Source: an uncultured Prevotellaceae bacterium (GTDB lineage: Bacteria; Bacteroidota; Bacteroidia; Bacteroidales; Bacteroidaceae). Taken from it: DNA of 64,000 nucleotides. The notes beneath the pieces were generated by a model that saw nothing but the letters and a program-made list of their open reading frames with translations, was not told the DNA's origin and made no database searches. Shown here piece after piece: positions 25,934-34,450 of this stretch; position 1 is the first letter of the stretch, and every line of letters starts with the position of its first letter. A program made the position numbers and the translations under genes. The stretch lies in NCBI GenBank assembly GCA_900315105.1, contig OMXX01000004.1:70193-134192 (forward strand), read 5' to 3'.

Positions 25934-27157
25934 ATGAACAGAAGAGTCGTAATAACAGGTATGGGCATATGGTCTTGCCTGGGAACTACAATAGAAGAAG
26001 TAAAGAACTCCCTCTATGAGGGAAAGTCAGGTATCGGACTTGAGAAAGAGCGTCTGGAATATGGCTATCAGTCGGCTCTGACGGGTATTGTTGAGCAGCC
26101 AAAGCTCAAGGGACTTATAGACCGCCATATGCGAAGAGGCTTCTCAGAGGAGGCAGAATATGCATATATGGCTTCGCGTCAGGCTTTCGAGATGGCGGAG
26201 ATAAGCGATGAGTATCTTTTGCAGAATGAGGTTGGCTGTATCTTTGGTAATGACTCTTCGGCAAAGCCAGTTATTGAGTCGGCTAAGATTATGGAAGAGA
26301 AGCGTGATACAGAGCTTCTTGGTCAGAACTTCATCTTCCAGGCAATGAACTCAACCGTCAATATGAATATGAGTACGGTATTCCATTTGAGGGGCGTGAA
26401 CTTCAGCGTTAGTGCTGCTTGTGCAAGTGGAAGTCACTCTATAGGTTTGGCATATATGCTCATCAAGCAAGGACTTCAGGATATGGTTCTCTGTGGTGGT
26501 GCTCAAGAAGTAAACTACTATTCTATGGCCTCCTTCGATGCTCTGGGGGCATTCTCAAAGCGTATGGATGAGCCAACGAAAGCTTCACGTCCTTTTGAGC
26601 GTGATCGTGACGGCTTGATTCCAAGTGGTGGAGCAGCGGCTCTTGTGCTTGAGGATTATGACCATGCTGTGGCTCGTGGTGCTAAGATAATCGCAGAGGT
26701 TGTGGGTTATGGCTTCTCTTCAAACGGAACAGCGGTTATCAGTCAGCCAAGTGATGAGGGTAGTGTTATTGCTATGTCGCGTGCTTTGAAGGATGCAGGT
26801 GTTGATGTGAAGGATGTTGACTATATCAACGCTCATGCCACAAGTACCCGTCAGGGAGATATGTTTGAGGCTATAGCTTTGGATCGTATGTTCCATGGAC
26901 AGCATGCCTTGATAAGTTCTACAAAGGGAATGACAGGTCATGAATGCTGGATGGCAGGAGCTTCTGAGATTGTCTATTCAGCTATTATGATGCAGAATAA
27001 TTTTGTTGCTCCTAATATCAATTTCGAGAATCCTGATGAACATTCCGCAAAACTGAATATCGCGGCTAAGACCGTTGATACCGAGGTTAATGTTGTTCTC
27101 AGCAACTCCTTCGGTTTCGGAGGAACTAATAGTGCGCTTGTAATTAAGAAGGTTTAG
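25934..27157 (+). CDS. beta-ketoacyl-ACP synthase (FabF/ApeR-like), KS1
   Basis: This condensing enzyme of the thiolase fold has 407 residues. The active-site Cys163 (SAACASG), His301 (NAHATS) and His336 (TGHE) form a complete triad with Lys in 'SSTKGMTGH'. It has the length of ordinary FabF, unlike the two larger ketosynthases downstream. It probably performs initiation or early elongation, or supplies malonyl extension in the polyene cycle. 'SFGFGGTN' closes the C-terminus. It starts 89 bp after the ketoreductase. Confidence 0.9.
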   Translation: MNRRVVITGMGIWSCLGTTIEEVKNSLYEGKSGIGLEKERLEYGYQSALTGIVEQPKLKGLIDRHMRRGFSEEAEYAYMASRQAFEMAEISDEYLLQNEVGCIFGNDSSAKPVIESAKIMEEKRDTELLGQNFIFQAMNSTVNMNMSTVFHLRGVNFSVSAACASGSHSIGLAYMLIKQGLQDMVLCGGAQEVNYYSMASFDALGAFSKRMDEPTKASRPFERDRDGLIPSGGAAALVLEDYDHAVARGAKIIAEVVGYGFSSNGTAVISQPSDEGSVIAMSRALKDAGVDVKDVDYINAHATSTRQGDMFEAIALDRMFHGQHALISSTKGMTGHECWMAGASEIVYSAIMMQNNFVAPNINFENPDEHSAKLNIAAKTVDTEVNVVLSNSFGFGGTNSALVIKKV

Positions 27158-27180
27158 AGTAATTTAATTATATCTGTTTT

Positions 27181-27921
27181 ATGAAGAAATGTTTGTTTAC
27201 CATTTTGGGAGTCATATTTCCTTTGCTCGTTTCTTCACAAACGATTATTGCTACCAAATCAGGTGACTTTATAAAAGGATATAATGTGGATATAGGCGAG
27301 GACTATGTATATTATACGCAAGATATCTCAGAAGAATCGCCTATAAATAAAATTGCGAAAAATAATGTTTTTGCAATTCGAAAAGAGAATGGTGAACAAG
27401 TCGTATTTGATTCTAAAGCAGAGGAATTGGCAGATAGTATCTATATTCGAGAGGAAGGTTATGGTGACAAAAGTTTGCCAGATGTAGATATAGATAATTA
27501 TGAAGGTTTTTTACTTCAGAAAGGGAATGTAGTATATGTGGAGTCAGGTGATACCGATTATGAAAAGGCTGGTGCAAATAGGCTTCGTGAACATATTCTG
27601 GAGGATGGCTTTTGGAAATTGGCTTCACGTAAAGAACAAGCTCACTTTATCTTTAGGTATCGTGTGATAACAAAGGGGCCTGATCATCTTGATCCTCAAT
27701 ACATAGACACAAGAAGTGGCTTAACTCCTAAAGGACATAAGAAACTCTTTTTATATTTTTTTGGAAACAAAAAGATTAGCGCAAATGAATCTGTTGAAGA
27801 TAATGTAGAATTGGCAGATAAGCTATACAAGGTAATTAAACGCCTACAAAAGTATGTGGAAAAAGGAAAGGATCCTGAAAAAGACGGGGTATTGAAACAT
27901 TTCTATAACAAGAAAATATGA
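27181..27921 (+). CDS. secreted protein of unknown function (246 aa)
   Basis: The family is not recognised. A signal peptide is visible (MKKCLFTILGVIFPLLVSSQ, cleavage after SS or at SSQ). The mature part starts with a short beta-rich region (TIIATKSGDFIKGYNVDIG) and continues to a helical Lys-rich tail. The middle segment 'KEQAHFIFRYRVITKGPD' resembles the plan of the two secreted neighbours: a helix, then a strand with alternating hydrophobics. The gene is AT-richer than the biosynthetic genes. It lies between a ketosynthase and the methyltransferase, with no evident enzymatic motif. Confidence 0.6.
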   Translation: MKKCLFTILGVIFPLLVSSQTIIATKSGDFIKGYNVDIGEDYVYYTQDISEESPINKIAKNNVFAIRKENGEQVVFDSKAEELADSIYIREEGYGDKSLPDVDIDNYEGFLLQKGNVVYVESGDTDYEKAGANRLREHILEDGFWKLASRKEQAHFIFRYRVITKGPDHLDPQYIDTRSGLTPKGHKKLFLYFFGNKKISANESVEDNVELADKLYKVIKRLQKYVEKGKDPEKDGVLKHFYNKKI

Positions 27922-28052
27922 TAAAAACCCAATAATATAAATTGTGTTTGCTCATCTTCTTGTTTCTTTTTTACAAGTCAACTTTATAGTAAAGATGTAG
28001 ATTAAGGTGAGGAATGGTTTAAGAAAACATATTAACAAATAAAAATAAGAAA

Positions 28053-28613
28053 ATGAAAAAGATTTTGTTTTTGATGGTAGCATTGTTTTCTACAATAACA
28101 ATGTCAGCAAAGGATGATGTAACAGTAAAGAGTGGTTCACTTTCTGAAGTTAAGGCTGCTGGAAGTTCTTTTGTGTATATAGTTTGGGATTATTCTGCTG
28201 CTACATTGGAAGGTCAGAATGTTGATGCTTTCCTAAAGGCTAAAGGTGAAGACTGGGTAGCGAACTATCCACAGGAACTTGCTGAGGCAGAAGCTGAGTT
28301 TGCTAAAGCTGTTGGAAAGAGCAAGTATGTTAATGTTACAACTGAGCAGGATCAGGCTCAGTATGTTATTACTATCAAGGTTAAGGATTTCCACTATGGA
28401 AGTACTGGAGTATCTGTAATGATTGGTTTTGGTGCAGGTGATGCTCACCTTAGCGGTTCTGTTGAGTTTACCAAGAATGGCAGCACAGAGACTATTTCCG
28501 TACTTGATGTAGATGGTGTTCCTGGTGCTGGTTTCGGTAACGAGCGTCGTCGCAGAGAGGCATATAAGGAACTTGGTGAGTGGGTTGTGAAGCTTATCAA
28601 GAAAGCAAAGTAA
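28053..28613 (+). CDS. secreted protein, possibly DUF4410-like (186 aa)
   Basis: The 186-residue product has a signal peptide (MKKILFLMVALFSTITMSA). It has a helical middle and a C-terminal strand-rich part 'AQYVITIKVKDFHYGSTG' and 'GAGDAHLSGSVEFTKNGS', a pattern recalling DUF4410/DUF4136-type periplasmic proteins. That family assignment is tentative. It is placed in the same orientation as its neighbours but with a 130-bp gap upstream, so it may have its own promoter. No catalytic residues are evident. Confidence 0.55.
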   Translation: MKKILFLMVALFSTITMSAKDDVTVKSGSLSEVKAAGSSFVYIVWDYSAATLEGQNVDAFLKAKGEDWVANYPQELAEAEAEFAKAVGKSKYVNVTTEQDQAQYVITIKVKDFHYGSTGVSVMIGFGAGDAHLSGSVEFTKNGSTETISVLDVDGVPGAGFGNERRRREAYKELGEWVVKLIKKAK

Positions 28614-28633
28614 TTAATAAATATTCCTAATAT

Positions 28634-29128
28634 ATGAAAAGGATATTATTTATTATATTTACGTGTCTGTCTCTCTGTAGCTATGCGCAAATGCCGTTAA
28701 GCACAGAAGTAGTGACAGGCTCCTTTGAGGCTTTGTATAATAAGACTGCTAATCTGGAGATTGAATATGTAAAGATACATAACAGATCTGAGGCTGAGTT
28801 TGCAGAGTATGAGAAGGACTGGAAAGTGGATAAGCCGGATGTTGAAGACCTGATTTTGCAAAATGCTAATGCTGCATTGAAAAAGGTTTGTCATTTGAAT
28901 TTTGGCAAGGAGTCGGATTTAACAGTCAGAGTCGTGGTAACTACAATTAGCGCTAAAGGCGATTATTCTTTTGTTGTGCAGCTTCTTGACAAGAAAGGAG
29001 AGATTGTCGGTAATATTACAAACTTATTTGGCAAAGGCGGTATATTCGGCACAAAACTGAATCTTATCAAGGATGGCGCAAAGAGCACAGGTAAAAAGTT
29101 AGGTACTATACTGAAGAAGTATATTTAA
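28634..29128 (+). CDS. secreted protein of unknown function (164 aa)
   Basis: A signal peptide is visible (MKRILFIIFTCLSLCSYAQ). The mature part is about 145 residues and alternates helix and strand, with 'SDLTVRVVVTTISAKGDYSF' as the strand that parallels those in the two upstream secreted proteins. The glycine- and lysine-rich tail (KDGAKSTGKKLGTILKKYI) may associate with membranes. It starts 20 bp after the upstream gene, so the two are likely co-transcribed. No family is recognised. Confidence 0.55.
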   Translation: MKRILFIIFTCLSLCSYAQMPLSTEVVTGSFEALYNKTANLEIEYVKIHNRSEAEFAEYEKDWKVDKPDVEDLILQNANAALKKVCHLNFGKESDLTVRVVVTTISAKGDYSFVVQLLDKKGEIVGNITNLFGKGGIFGTKLNLIKDGAKSTGKKLGTILKKYI

Positions 29129-29136
29129 AAAAGAAA

Positions 29137-29257
29137 CCCACTCGGGCCCTCCTAAAGGGAATAGTGGGACTCTATTACTATAAAACATCAAGTCACATAC
29201 TCCGATGTTATCAATATCGGACTACCCATTTGGGAAGGCTTGGTTAGGCTTTATAAT
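29137..29257. repeat. AAGCCTAACCAAGCC-type element, degraded copy 3
   Basis: The right end (about 29228-29253) reads TTTGGGAAGGCTTGGTTAGG and then CTTTATA. The left end (CCCACTCGGGCCCTCC) resembles the left end of copy 1. The middle contains ACATACTCCGATGTTATCAA, shared with the element at 7135-7303. It lies directly before the methyltransferase start codon. Confidence 0.6.
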
Positions 29258-30361
29258 ATGAATTTATTTCCTGATTTAAAGAAAAGGTACACCAAAGACG
29301 ATATGTCTGCGCGTGAGGCTCAGCGTTTGGCGGAGTTCATTGCGTGGGGACCTATTGTTTTTCAGGCATCGCGTCTGGTAGTAAAGTTTGGCATCCTTGA
29401 CGCTCTTTGCGATAGCAAAGATGGTCTGACAGAGGACGAGGTCGTAGAGAAGACGGGGGTGTCAAAATATGCTGTGAAATGTCTTCTAGAGGCTGCTCTG
29501 AGCATCGGTACCGTGATTATTGATGATGTAACGAACAGGTATTCAATTACCAAGACTGGATTCTTCTTGCTTAATGATCCGGCAACAAGGGTGAATATTG
29601 ACTTCAATCACGATGTCAACTATCAGGGATTATTCAATCTGGAGGAGTCTATGAAAGAGGGTAGGCCTGCAGGTTTGAAGTGGCTGGGAGATTGGCCGAC
29701 GATTTATGAAGGACTTTCCTCTCTGCCTAAGCAAGTGCAGGATAGCTGGTTTGGTTTTGACCATTTCTATAGCGACTCTTCATTCCCAGAAGCATTGGAG
29801 ATTGTGTTTAAGAAGCACAAGGTACGCTCTCTGTATGATGTTGGTGGTAATACCGGCAAGTGGGCGTTGCAATGTGTCGGCTATGACAAGGATGTAGAGG
29901 TTACAATTCTCGACCTTCCTCAGCAGATTGGTATGATGAAGGAGAATACGAAGGGAAAGGAAGGTGCAGAGCGTATCAAGGGCTATGGCATAAATCTGCT
30001 TGATAAGGATGCTGCATTCCCGAAGAGGGAAGGAGGTCTTGATGCTATCTGGATGAGTCAGTTCCTTGATTGCTTCTCAGAAGAGGAGATTGTCAGTATC
30101 CTTACACGAGCAAAGACCGTAATGGATGCCGATACACGTATCTTCATTATGGAGACTTTGTGGGATAGGCAGAGATTTGAGACCGCTGCATTCTGTCTGA
30201 CTATGACAAGTCTGTACTTTACAGCTATGGCTAATGGTAATAGTAAGATGTATCATTCCGAGGATATGACTCGACTGGTGAATGAGGCCGGTCTTGAGGT
30301 TGAGCATATATATGATGGCCTCGGACAATGCCATAGTATCATGGTTTGTAAAATAAAATAG
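29258..30361 (+). CDS. SAM-dependent O-methyltransferase (ApeB-like position)
   Basis: The 367-residue product has an N-terminal winged-helix dimerisation domain (about 10-100) followed by the class I methyltransferase core. The SAM-binding motif is 'YDVGGNTGKWALQCV' near 195, followed by acidic 'ILDLP'. The layout matches small-molecule O-methyltransferases (PF00891 type). In the cluster it could methylate a hydroxyl on the aryl head. The start at 29258 rather than 29240 removes six residues that lie in the repeat. Confidence 0.8.
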   Translation: MNLFPDLKKRYTKDDMSAREAQRLAEFIAWGPIVFQASRLVVKFGILDALCDSKDGLTEDEVVEKTGVSKYAVKCLLEAALSIGTVIIDDVTNRYSITKTGFFLLNDPATRVNIDFNHDVNYQGLFNLEESMKEGRPAGLKWLGDWPTIYEGLSSLPKQVQDSWFGFDHFYSDSSFPEALEIVFKKHKVRSLYDVGGNTGKWALQCVGYDKDVEVTILDLPQQIGMMKENTKGKEGAERIKGYGINLLDKDAAFPKREGGLDAIWMSQFLDCFSEEEIVSILTRAKTVMDADTRIFIMETLWDRQRFETAAFCLTMTSLYFTAMANGNSKMYHSEDMTRLVNEAGLEVEHIYDGLGQCHSIMVCKIK

Positions 30362-30427
30362 TCTAAGGTCAAAAGCTTTAGACAAAAATAAAATAGTAAA
30401 TAGTTAAATAGTAAATAGTAAATAAAA
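30360..30427. repeat. TAAATAG tandem words before ACP1
   Basis: After AAGGTCAAAAGCTTTAGAC (a small palindrome) comes AAATAGTAAATAGTTAAATA and two more copies of AGTAAATA. It covers the gap between the methyltransferase and ACP1 up to the start codon. Confidence 0.6.
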
Positions 30428-30673
30428 ATGACACGTCAAGAAGTAGAAGAGAAAGTAAATAACTTCCTCATTGAGGATTTGGAAATCGATGAAGAAAAGA
30501 TTGCCCCAGAGGCAGAGCTGAAGGCTGGTCTCGGTATTGACAGTCTTGATTTCGTTGATATCGTTGTAATCGTAGAAAAGAACTTCGGTTTCAAGATTAA
30601 GCCGGAGGAAATGGCTGGTGTTCAGACACTCTCCCAGTTCTATGATTATATTGAGAGTAAGGTAAACGCCTAA
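30428..30673 (+). CDS. acyl carrier protein 1 (ApeE/F-like)
   Basis: This four-helix acyl carrier protein has 81 residues. The phosphopantetheine site is Ser39 in 'GLGIDSLDFVDI', so the canonical DSL is present. The acidic N-terminal and central helices are as expected. It carries growing chains on the cytoplasmic face. It is followed after 5 bp by an acyltransferase gene. Confidence 0.9.
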   Translation: MTRQEVEEKVNNFLIEDLEIDEEKIAPEAELKAGLGIDSLDFVDIVVIVEKNFGFKIKPEEMAGVQTLSQFYDYIESKVNA

Positions 30674-30678
30674 CCGAA

Positions 30679-31563
30679 ATGGAAGAACAGAAATGGGCGG
30701 GAACAACCTTCGGTAATGGAGGTATGCATAGCGCACTTATAGCTGTGATGAAAGTCATGGATGTAAGGTTGATTTATGCTTTCGTGTCCGTTTTTGTTGT
30801 TCCTGTATGTCTGATTCTCAATACTAATGGCAGTCGTAGCGTGGCATATCGCTTTTACAGAAAGCGTTTTGGCTATGGCCGGCTGAGGGCTGCATGGAAT
30901 ACCTATGTCAACCATAGCCTGTTCGGTCAGGTGGTTGTGGATAGGTTTGCTATGTATGCAGGCAAGAAGTTTGAGATAGAGATTGACGGCTATGACAAGT
31001 TCCTTGAGCTTGCATCCAAGCCTGACGGGTTCATCCAGATGAGTGCCCATATAGGGAACTATGAGATAGCTGGCTATACCCTTACCGCAGACCCGAAGGT
31101 GTTCTATGCCCTTGTATTTGACGGTGAGAAGGAATCGGTGACGAAGAACAGGAACAAGATGTTCGCATCTACCAATATCCGAATGATATCTGTAAAGCCA
31201 GATATGAGTCATCTCTTCGAGATAAATGGAGCTCTTCAGAGAGGTGAGACCGTTAGTTTGCCGGCTGATAGATTCAATGGTTCTCCACGTTATGTAGAAC
31301 AGGTTTTCCTTGGAGCAAAGGCACGTTTTCCTCAGGGACCTTTAAGCGTTGCTACGATGAGAGAACTTGATGTGTTGGCTGTCAATGTCATGAAGGAGTC
31401 GATGAATAAATATCATGTCTATGTCACTCCTCTTGAATATGACAAGACCGTTTCGCGTAAGGAGCAGATTGACCAACTATCAAAGGCATATGTATCGGAA
31501 CTTGAGAGAATGGTGAGGAAATATCCGCATCAATGGTATAATTTCTTTGAGTTCTGGCAATAA
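30679..31563 (+). CDS. LpxL/HtrB-type lysophospholipid acyltransferase
   Basis: This 294-residue membrane-associated acyltransferase of the lipid A/lauroyl acyltransferase type has an N-terminal hydrophobic segment ('LIYAFVSVFVVPVCLIL', about 32-50). The catalytic HX4E appears in 'MSAHIGNYEIAGYTL' near 120 and 'ADRFNGSPR' lies near 200. In Ape clusters this family (ApeD/ApeL) transfers the polyene chain to a membrane acceptor. It follows ACP1 by 5 bp. Confidence 0.8.
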   Translation: MEEQKWAGTTFGNGGMHSALIAVMKVMDVRLIYAFVSVFVVPVCLILNTNGSRSVAYRFYRKRFGYGRLRAAWNTYVNHSLFGQVVVDRFAMYAGKKFEIEIDGYDKFLELASKPDGFIQMSAHIGNYEIAGYTLTADPKVFYALVFDGEKESVTKNRNKMFASTNIRMISVKPDMSHLFEINGALQRGETVSLPADRFNGSPRYVEQVFLGAKARFPQGPLSVATMRELDVLAVNVMKESMNKYHVYVTPLEYDKTVSRKEQIDQLSKAYVSELERMVRKYPHQWYNFFEFWQ

Positions 31564-31591
31564 AAGGCAAAAGTCTTAGATAATATATAAG

Positions 31592-32032
31592 ATGGAAACA
31601 GAGGAATCCCTCAGAAATATAGATATACACGAACTACTACCTCAACAAGAGCCTTTTGTGATGGTTGGTAAACTCACGGCTTTTGATGAGAAACGTACTG
31701 TGACGGAAACATTTATTAAAGAAGATAATATTTTTGTCTGCGATGGCGTATTCTCTGCTCCTGGTTTGGTTGAGAATATCGCCCAAACATGTGCAGCTAG
31801 GATAGGATATGTTAACAAGTATATCTTGAATAAGGGTATTCAACTCGGTTTTATCGGAGCTATTAGAAACCTTGAGATTACCGGATGTCCAAAGGTTGGT
31901 GATACGATTACTACCTGCGTAACGGTGATTGACGATGTGCTTGGCATGACATTGGCTAATGCCGTGGTTACTTGCAATGGCGAGACATTGGCTACAACAG
32001 AGATTAAAATAGCGGTCAGGGAGGCGGAATAA
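31592..32032 (+). CDS. hot-dog dehydratase subunit, ApeP-like (Glu-only)
   Basis: This 146-residue hot-dog protein resembles beta-hydroxyacyl-ACP dehydratases. The N-terminal LLPQQEPFVMV aligns with the LPHRPP motif. The Glu of the FabZ helix is kept in 'GLVENIAQTCAA', but the HFPG His is absent ('CDGVFSAPG'). FabZ-type enzymes take His from one subunit and Glu from the other, so it would need a His-bearing partner, such as the product at 37595-37993. Its stop overlaps the thioesterase ATG. Confidence 0.75.
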   Translation: METEESLRNIDIHELLPQQEPFVMVGKLTAFDEKRTVTETFIKEDNIFVCDGVFSAPGLVENIAQTCAARIGYVNKYILNKGIQLGFIGAIRNLEITGCPKVGDTITTCVTVIDDVLGMTLANAVVTCNGETLATTEIKIAVREAE

Positions 32033-32445
32033 TGGAGCTTGTAACGGAGAAGGAACTTGAGATTAGATTCAGCGAAGTGGATATCATGAAGGTGGTATGG
32101 CACGGATCTTATCCTTTATATCTTGAAGATGCGCGTGAGGCATTCGGTGCCCAGTATGGGTTGAGCTATCAGAACTATATAGACAACAATGTGTTTGCGC
32201 CTATTGTGGAGATGGATATAAAATACAAGCGTCCTGTACTCTATGGAATGAAGCCCCATATCAGAATTACGTATCGCCCAAAGCCTTCGGCAAAGATAGT
32301 GTTCGATTACGAAATCTTTGACCCAAAAGACGGTACTGTATTTCTGACTGCTCGTACTGTGCAGGTATTCATGGATATGAACTATCAGCTAATGTGGGAT
32401 AATCCTCCTTTCTTCGTCGAATGGAAGAATAAATGGCAACAGTAA
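32032..32445 (+). CDS. 4HBT hot-dog thioesterase
   Basis: This 137-residue acyl-CoA/acyl-ACP thioesterase resembles YbgC/FadM. It has the motif 'RFSEVDIMKVVWHGSYPLYL' with the Asp used for catalysis at about 17. It would release or edit chains in the polyene pathway. It overlaps the preceding dehydratase by one base and the following ketosynthase by 13 bp, showing translational coupling. Confidence 0.8.
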   Translation: MELVTEKELEIRFSEVDIMKVVWHGSYPLYLEDAREAFGAQYGLSYQNYIDNNVFAPIVEMDIKYKRPVLYGMKPHIRITYRPKPSAKIVFDYEIFDPKDGTVFLTARTVQVFMDMNYQLMWDNPPFFVEWKNKWQQ

Positions 32446-34157
32446 TCTCAGATAATATAACATCCCCTCTTGGACTGACTACAGAACAGACCTATAAGGC
32501 TGTACGTGAAGGTAAGTCCGGTTTGTCGCACTATCCCTGTGAGAATGGGGAAGGAGGATGGAATGACCTGCCATTTCCAATAGAGGCTTCTCTGTTCAGT
32601 AAAGAGCAATGGGATAAGATTATGGTTGACGGATTCTCAAAATTCGAGAGTCTGGTGCTTCATTCTGTAAAGGCAGCTATATCTTCTCTTACTTTTGACA
32701 AGGAGCGTGCAATTCTTATTCTGAGTTCAACGAAGGGAGACATTGATGATTTACCATATTCAACACCCAACGCCCAACATCCATCACCCGGTATTCTTGC
32801 TGATGCTGCAAAGAAGGTGAGTCAAGCAATAGGCATTGGGAATGATCCTATAGTGGTATGCAATGCCTGTATTTCCGGTGTCTCAGCTATAATACTTGGA
32901 CAGCGACTTGTGGATTGTGGTAACTATACACATGCCATTGTGTGTGGTGCAGATGTTCAGGGAAGGTTTATTGTTTCGGGTTTCCAATCGCTGAAGGCAT
33001 TATCTGATGAGCCTTGCAGACCTTTCGATATAGAAAGACTTGGTTTGAATCTCGGAGAGGCTGCTGCGACTATTGTTCTGTCAAGGGAAATTGATTTCCC
33101 AGATGGCTGGAAGATAGATAAGGGAGCGGTATGTAATGATGCATATCATATCAGTGCTCCACATCCTAAGGGACTTGGTGCAGGGTTGGCTCTTGGTAAG
33201 GTGAAGGATGCAGATAATCCGATTTCTGTGATAGGAGTTCATGGCACAGCCACGATGTATAATGACCAGATGGAGTCTAAGGCCATAGAAATGGCGGAGT
33301 TGCAGGATGTCCCACTCTCTGCATTGAAAGGATACTTCGGCCACACTATGGGGGCTGCCGGTGTGCTAGAGACCATTATCATGATGAGGGCACTTAAGGA
33401 TGGTATTATTCTGCCTTCAAAGGGTTTTGGAACTTGTGGTGTAAGTGGCAAAGTGAAGCTGTCGGACAAACAGAAGACCGCCGAAGGAAAGACTTTCATT
33501 AAGATGTTGTCAGGCTTTGGCGGTTGTAATGGAGCAGTACGTGTTTCTGATAGATCCCTTCCTCTGAATATTGTTAATGATATTCTTGTCAAGCTGTCTC
33601 ATTCAGTTAGGATTACACAGGAAGATATAATTGTTGACGGAGAAAGACTTTCTTTGGAGTCACGAGGCAAAGAAATGCTGACAGAGGTTTATAAGACGAA
33701 GATAGGAGACTATCCAAAGTTTTATAAGATGGATATGCTCAGCCGTCTTGCCTTTGTCGCTTCCGAACTGCTTATAGAATCTGAAGGTCAAAGGACTCTA
33801 AACTCTAATCCCTCAACTTTAGACTCTAGCCGTGCTGTTATCCTTTTCAACCATTCTTCATCTATAATAGCAGATTGCCAGTATATGAAATCCATAGAAA
33901 AGGATGACTTTTTCCCTTCACCAGCTGCATTTGTATATACTTTGCCAAATATCACTACGGGTGAGATTGCACTAAGGAATGGTTATCATGGTGAGACATC
34001 GTTCTATCTTCTTGCAGAAAGAAATGAAAAGCTAATGCAGAGGGTGATAAAATCCACTTTCATTGATCGTGATATTAAAAGTGTCATTGGAGGTTGGATA
34101 GACTGTCCTTCGGAGGACAAGTTTGAATGTGATATCAGAATATATGTTAAAGAGTAA
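32433..34157 (+). CDS. ketosynthase with C-terminal second KS-like domain, KS2
   Basis: The product is 574 residues, well above the usual 400. Residues 1-370 are a FabF-type ketosynthase with Cys146 (CNACISG), His270 (GVHGTA) and His304 (FGHT). Residues about 385-574 form a second domain resembling the N-terminal beta-ketoacyl-synthase-like family (Ketoacyl-synt_2), with 'FFPSPAAFVYTLPNITTG'. In Ape clusters that domain is a separate chain-length-factor-like subunit. The two in-frame repeat tracts at 32760-32790 and 33788-33829 fall in loops outside the catalytic motifs. Confidence 0.82.
   Translation: MATVISDNITSPLGLTTEQTYKAVREGKSGLSHYPCENGEGGWNDLPFPIEASLFSKEQWDKIMVDGFSKFESLVLHSVKAAISSLTFDKERAILILSSTKGDIDDLPYSTPNAQHPSPGILADAAKKVSQAIGIGNDPIVVCNACISGVSAIILGQRLVDCGNYTHAIVCGADVQGRFIVSGFQSLKALSDEPCRPFDIERLGLNLGEAAATIVLSREIDFPDGWKIDKGAVCNDAYHISAPHPKGLGAGLALGKVKDADNPISVIGVHGTATMYNDQMESKAIEMAELQDVPLSALKGYFGHTMGAAGVLETIIMMRALKDGIILPSKGFGTCGVSGKVKLSDKQKTAEGKTFIKMLSGFGGCNGAVRVSDRSLPLNIVNDILVKLSHSVRITQEDIIVDGERLSLESRGKEMLTEVYKTKIGDYPKFYKMDMLSRLAFVASELLIESEGQRTLNSNPSTLDSSRAVILFNHSSSIIADCQYMKSIEKDDFFPSPAAFVYTLPNITTGEIALRNGYHGETSFYLLAERNEKLMQRVIKSTFIDRDIKSVIGGWIDCPSEDKFECDIRIYVKE
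32760..32790 (+). repeat. in-frame iterated-word insertion in KS2
   Basis: CAACACCCAACGCCCAACAT and CCATCACCC match one arm of the dyads at 25066-25097 and 25895-25922. They encode S-T-P-N-A-Q-H-P-S-P-G at residues 110-120. Confidence 0.75.
33788..33829 (+). repeat. second in-frame iterated-word tract in KS2
   Basis: AAAGGACTCTAAACTCTAAT, CCCTC and AACTTTAGACTCTAG form a partial dyad of CTCTAAAC words like those at 6347-6384. They encode Q-R-T-L-N-S-N-P-S-T-L-D-S-S. Confidence 0.6.
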
Positions 34158-34187
34158 AGTGTAAAGTTGAAAGAATAAAGTATAAAT

Positions 34188-34448
34188 ATGGAAAACCTAA
34201 TTAATGAACTCAAGATTCAGATTAAGGAGGCACTTAATCTTGAAGACCTCTCAATTGAAGAATTTGATGAAAATGCTCCTCTTTTCGGAGATGATGGTAT
34301 AGGACTTGATTCTATCGATGCTCTGGAGATAATCGTATTGCTTGAGAAGAAATACGGAATACGTCTGGCTAATGCTGCTGAAGGTAAGGATATCTTCAAG
34401 AATGTGGCTACTATAGCTGAGTACGTAGAGAAGAATAGGAAAAAGTAA
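34188..34448 (+). CDS. acyl carrier protein 2 (ApeE/F-like)
   Basis: This 86-residue acyl carrier protein has the phosphopantetheine site Ser42 in 'GIGLDSIDALEI'. The helix 2 hydrophobics and acidic pattern are typical. It starts 30 bp after KS2 and is followed 2 bp later by KS3. Having two canonical carriers in one cluster matches the ApeE/ApeF pair of aryl-polyene clusters. Confidence 0.9.
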   Translation: MENLINELKIQIKEALNLEDLSIEEFDENAPLFGDDGIGLDSIDALEIIVLLEKKYGIRLANAAEGKDIFKNVATIAEYVEKNRKK

Positions 34449-34450
34449 TT

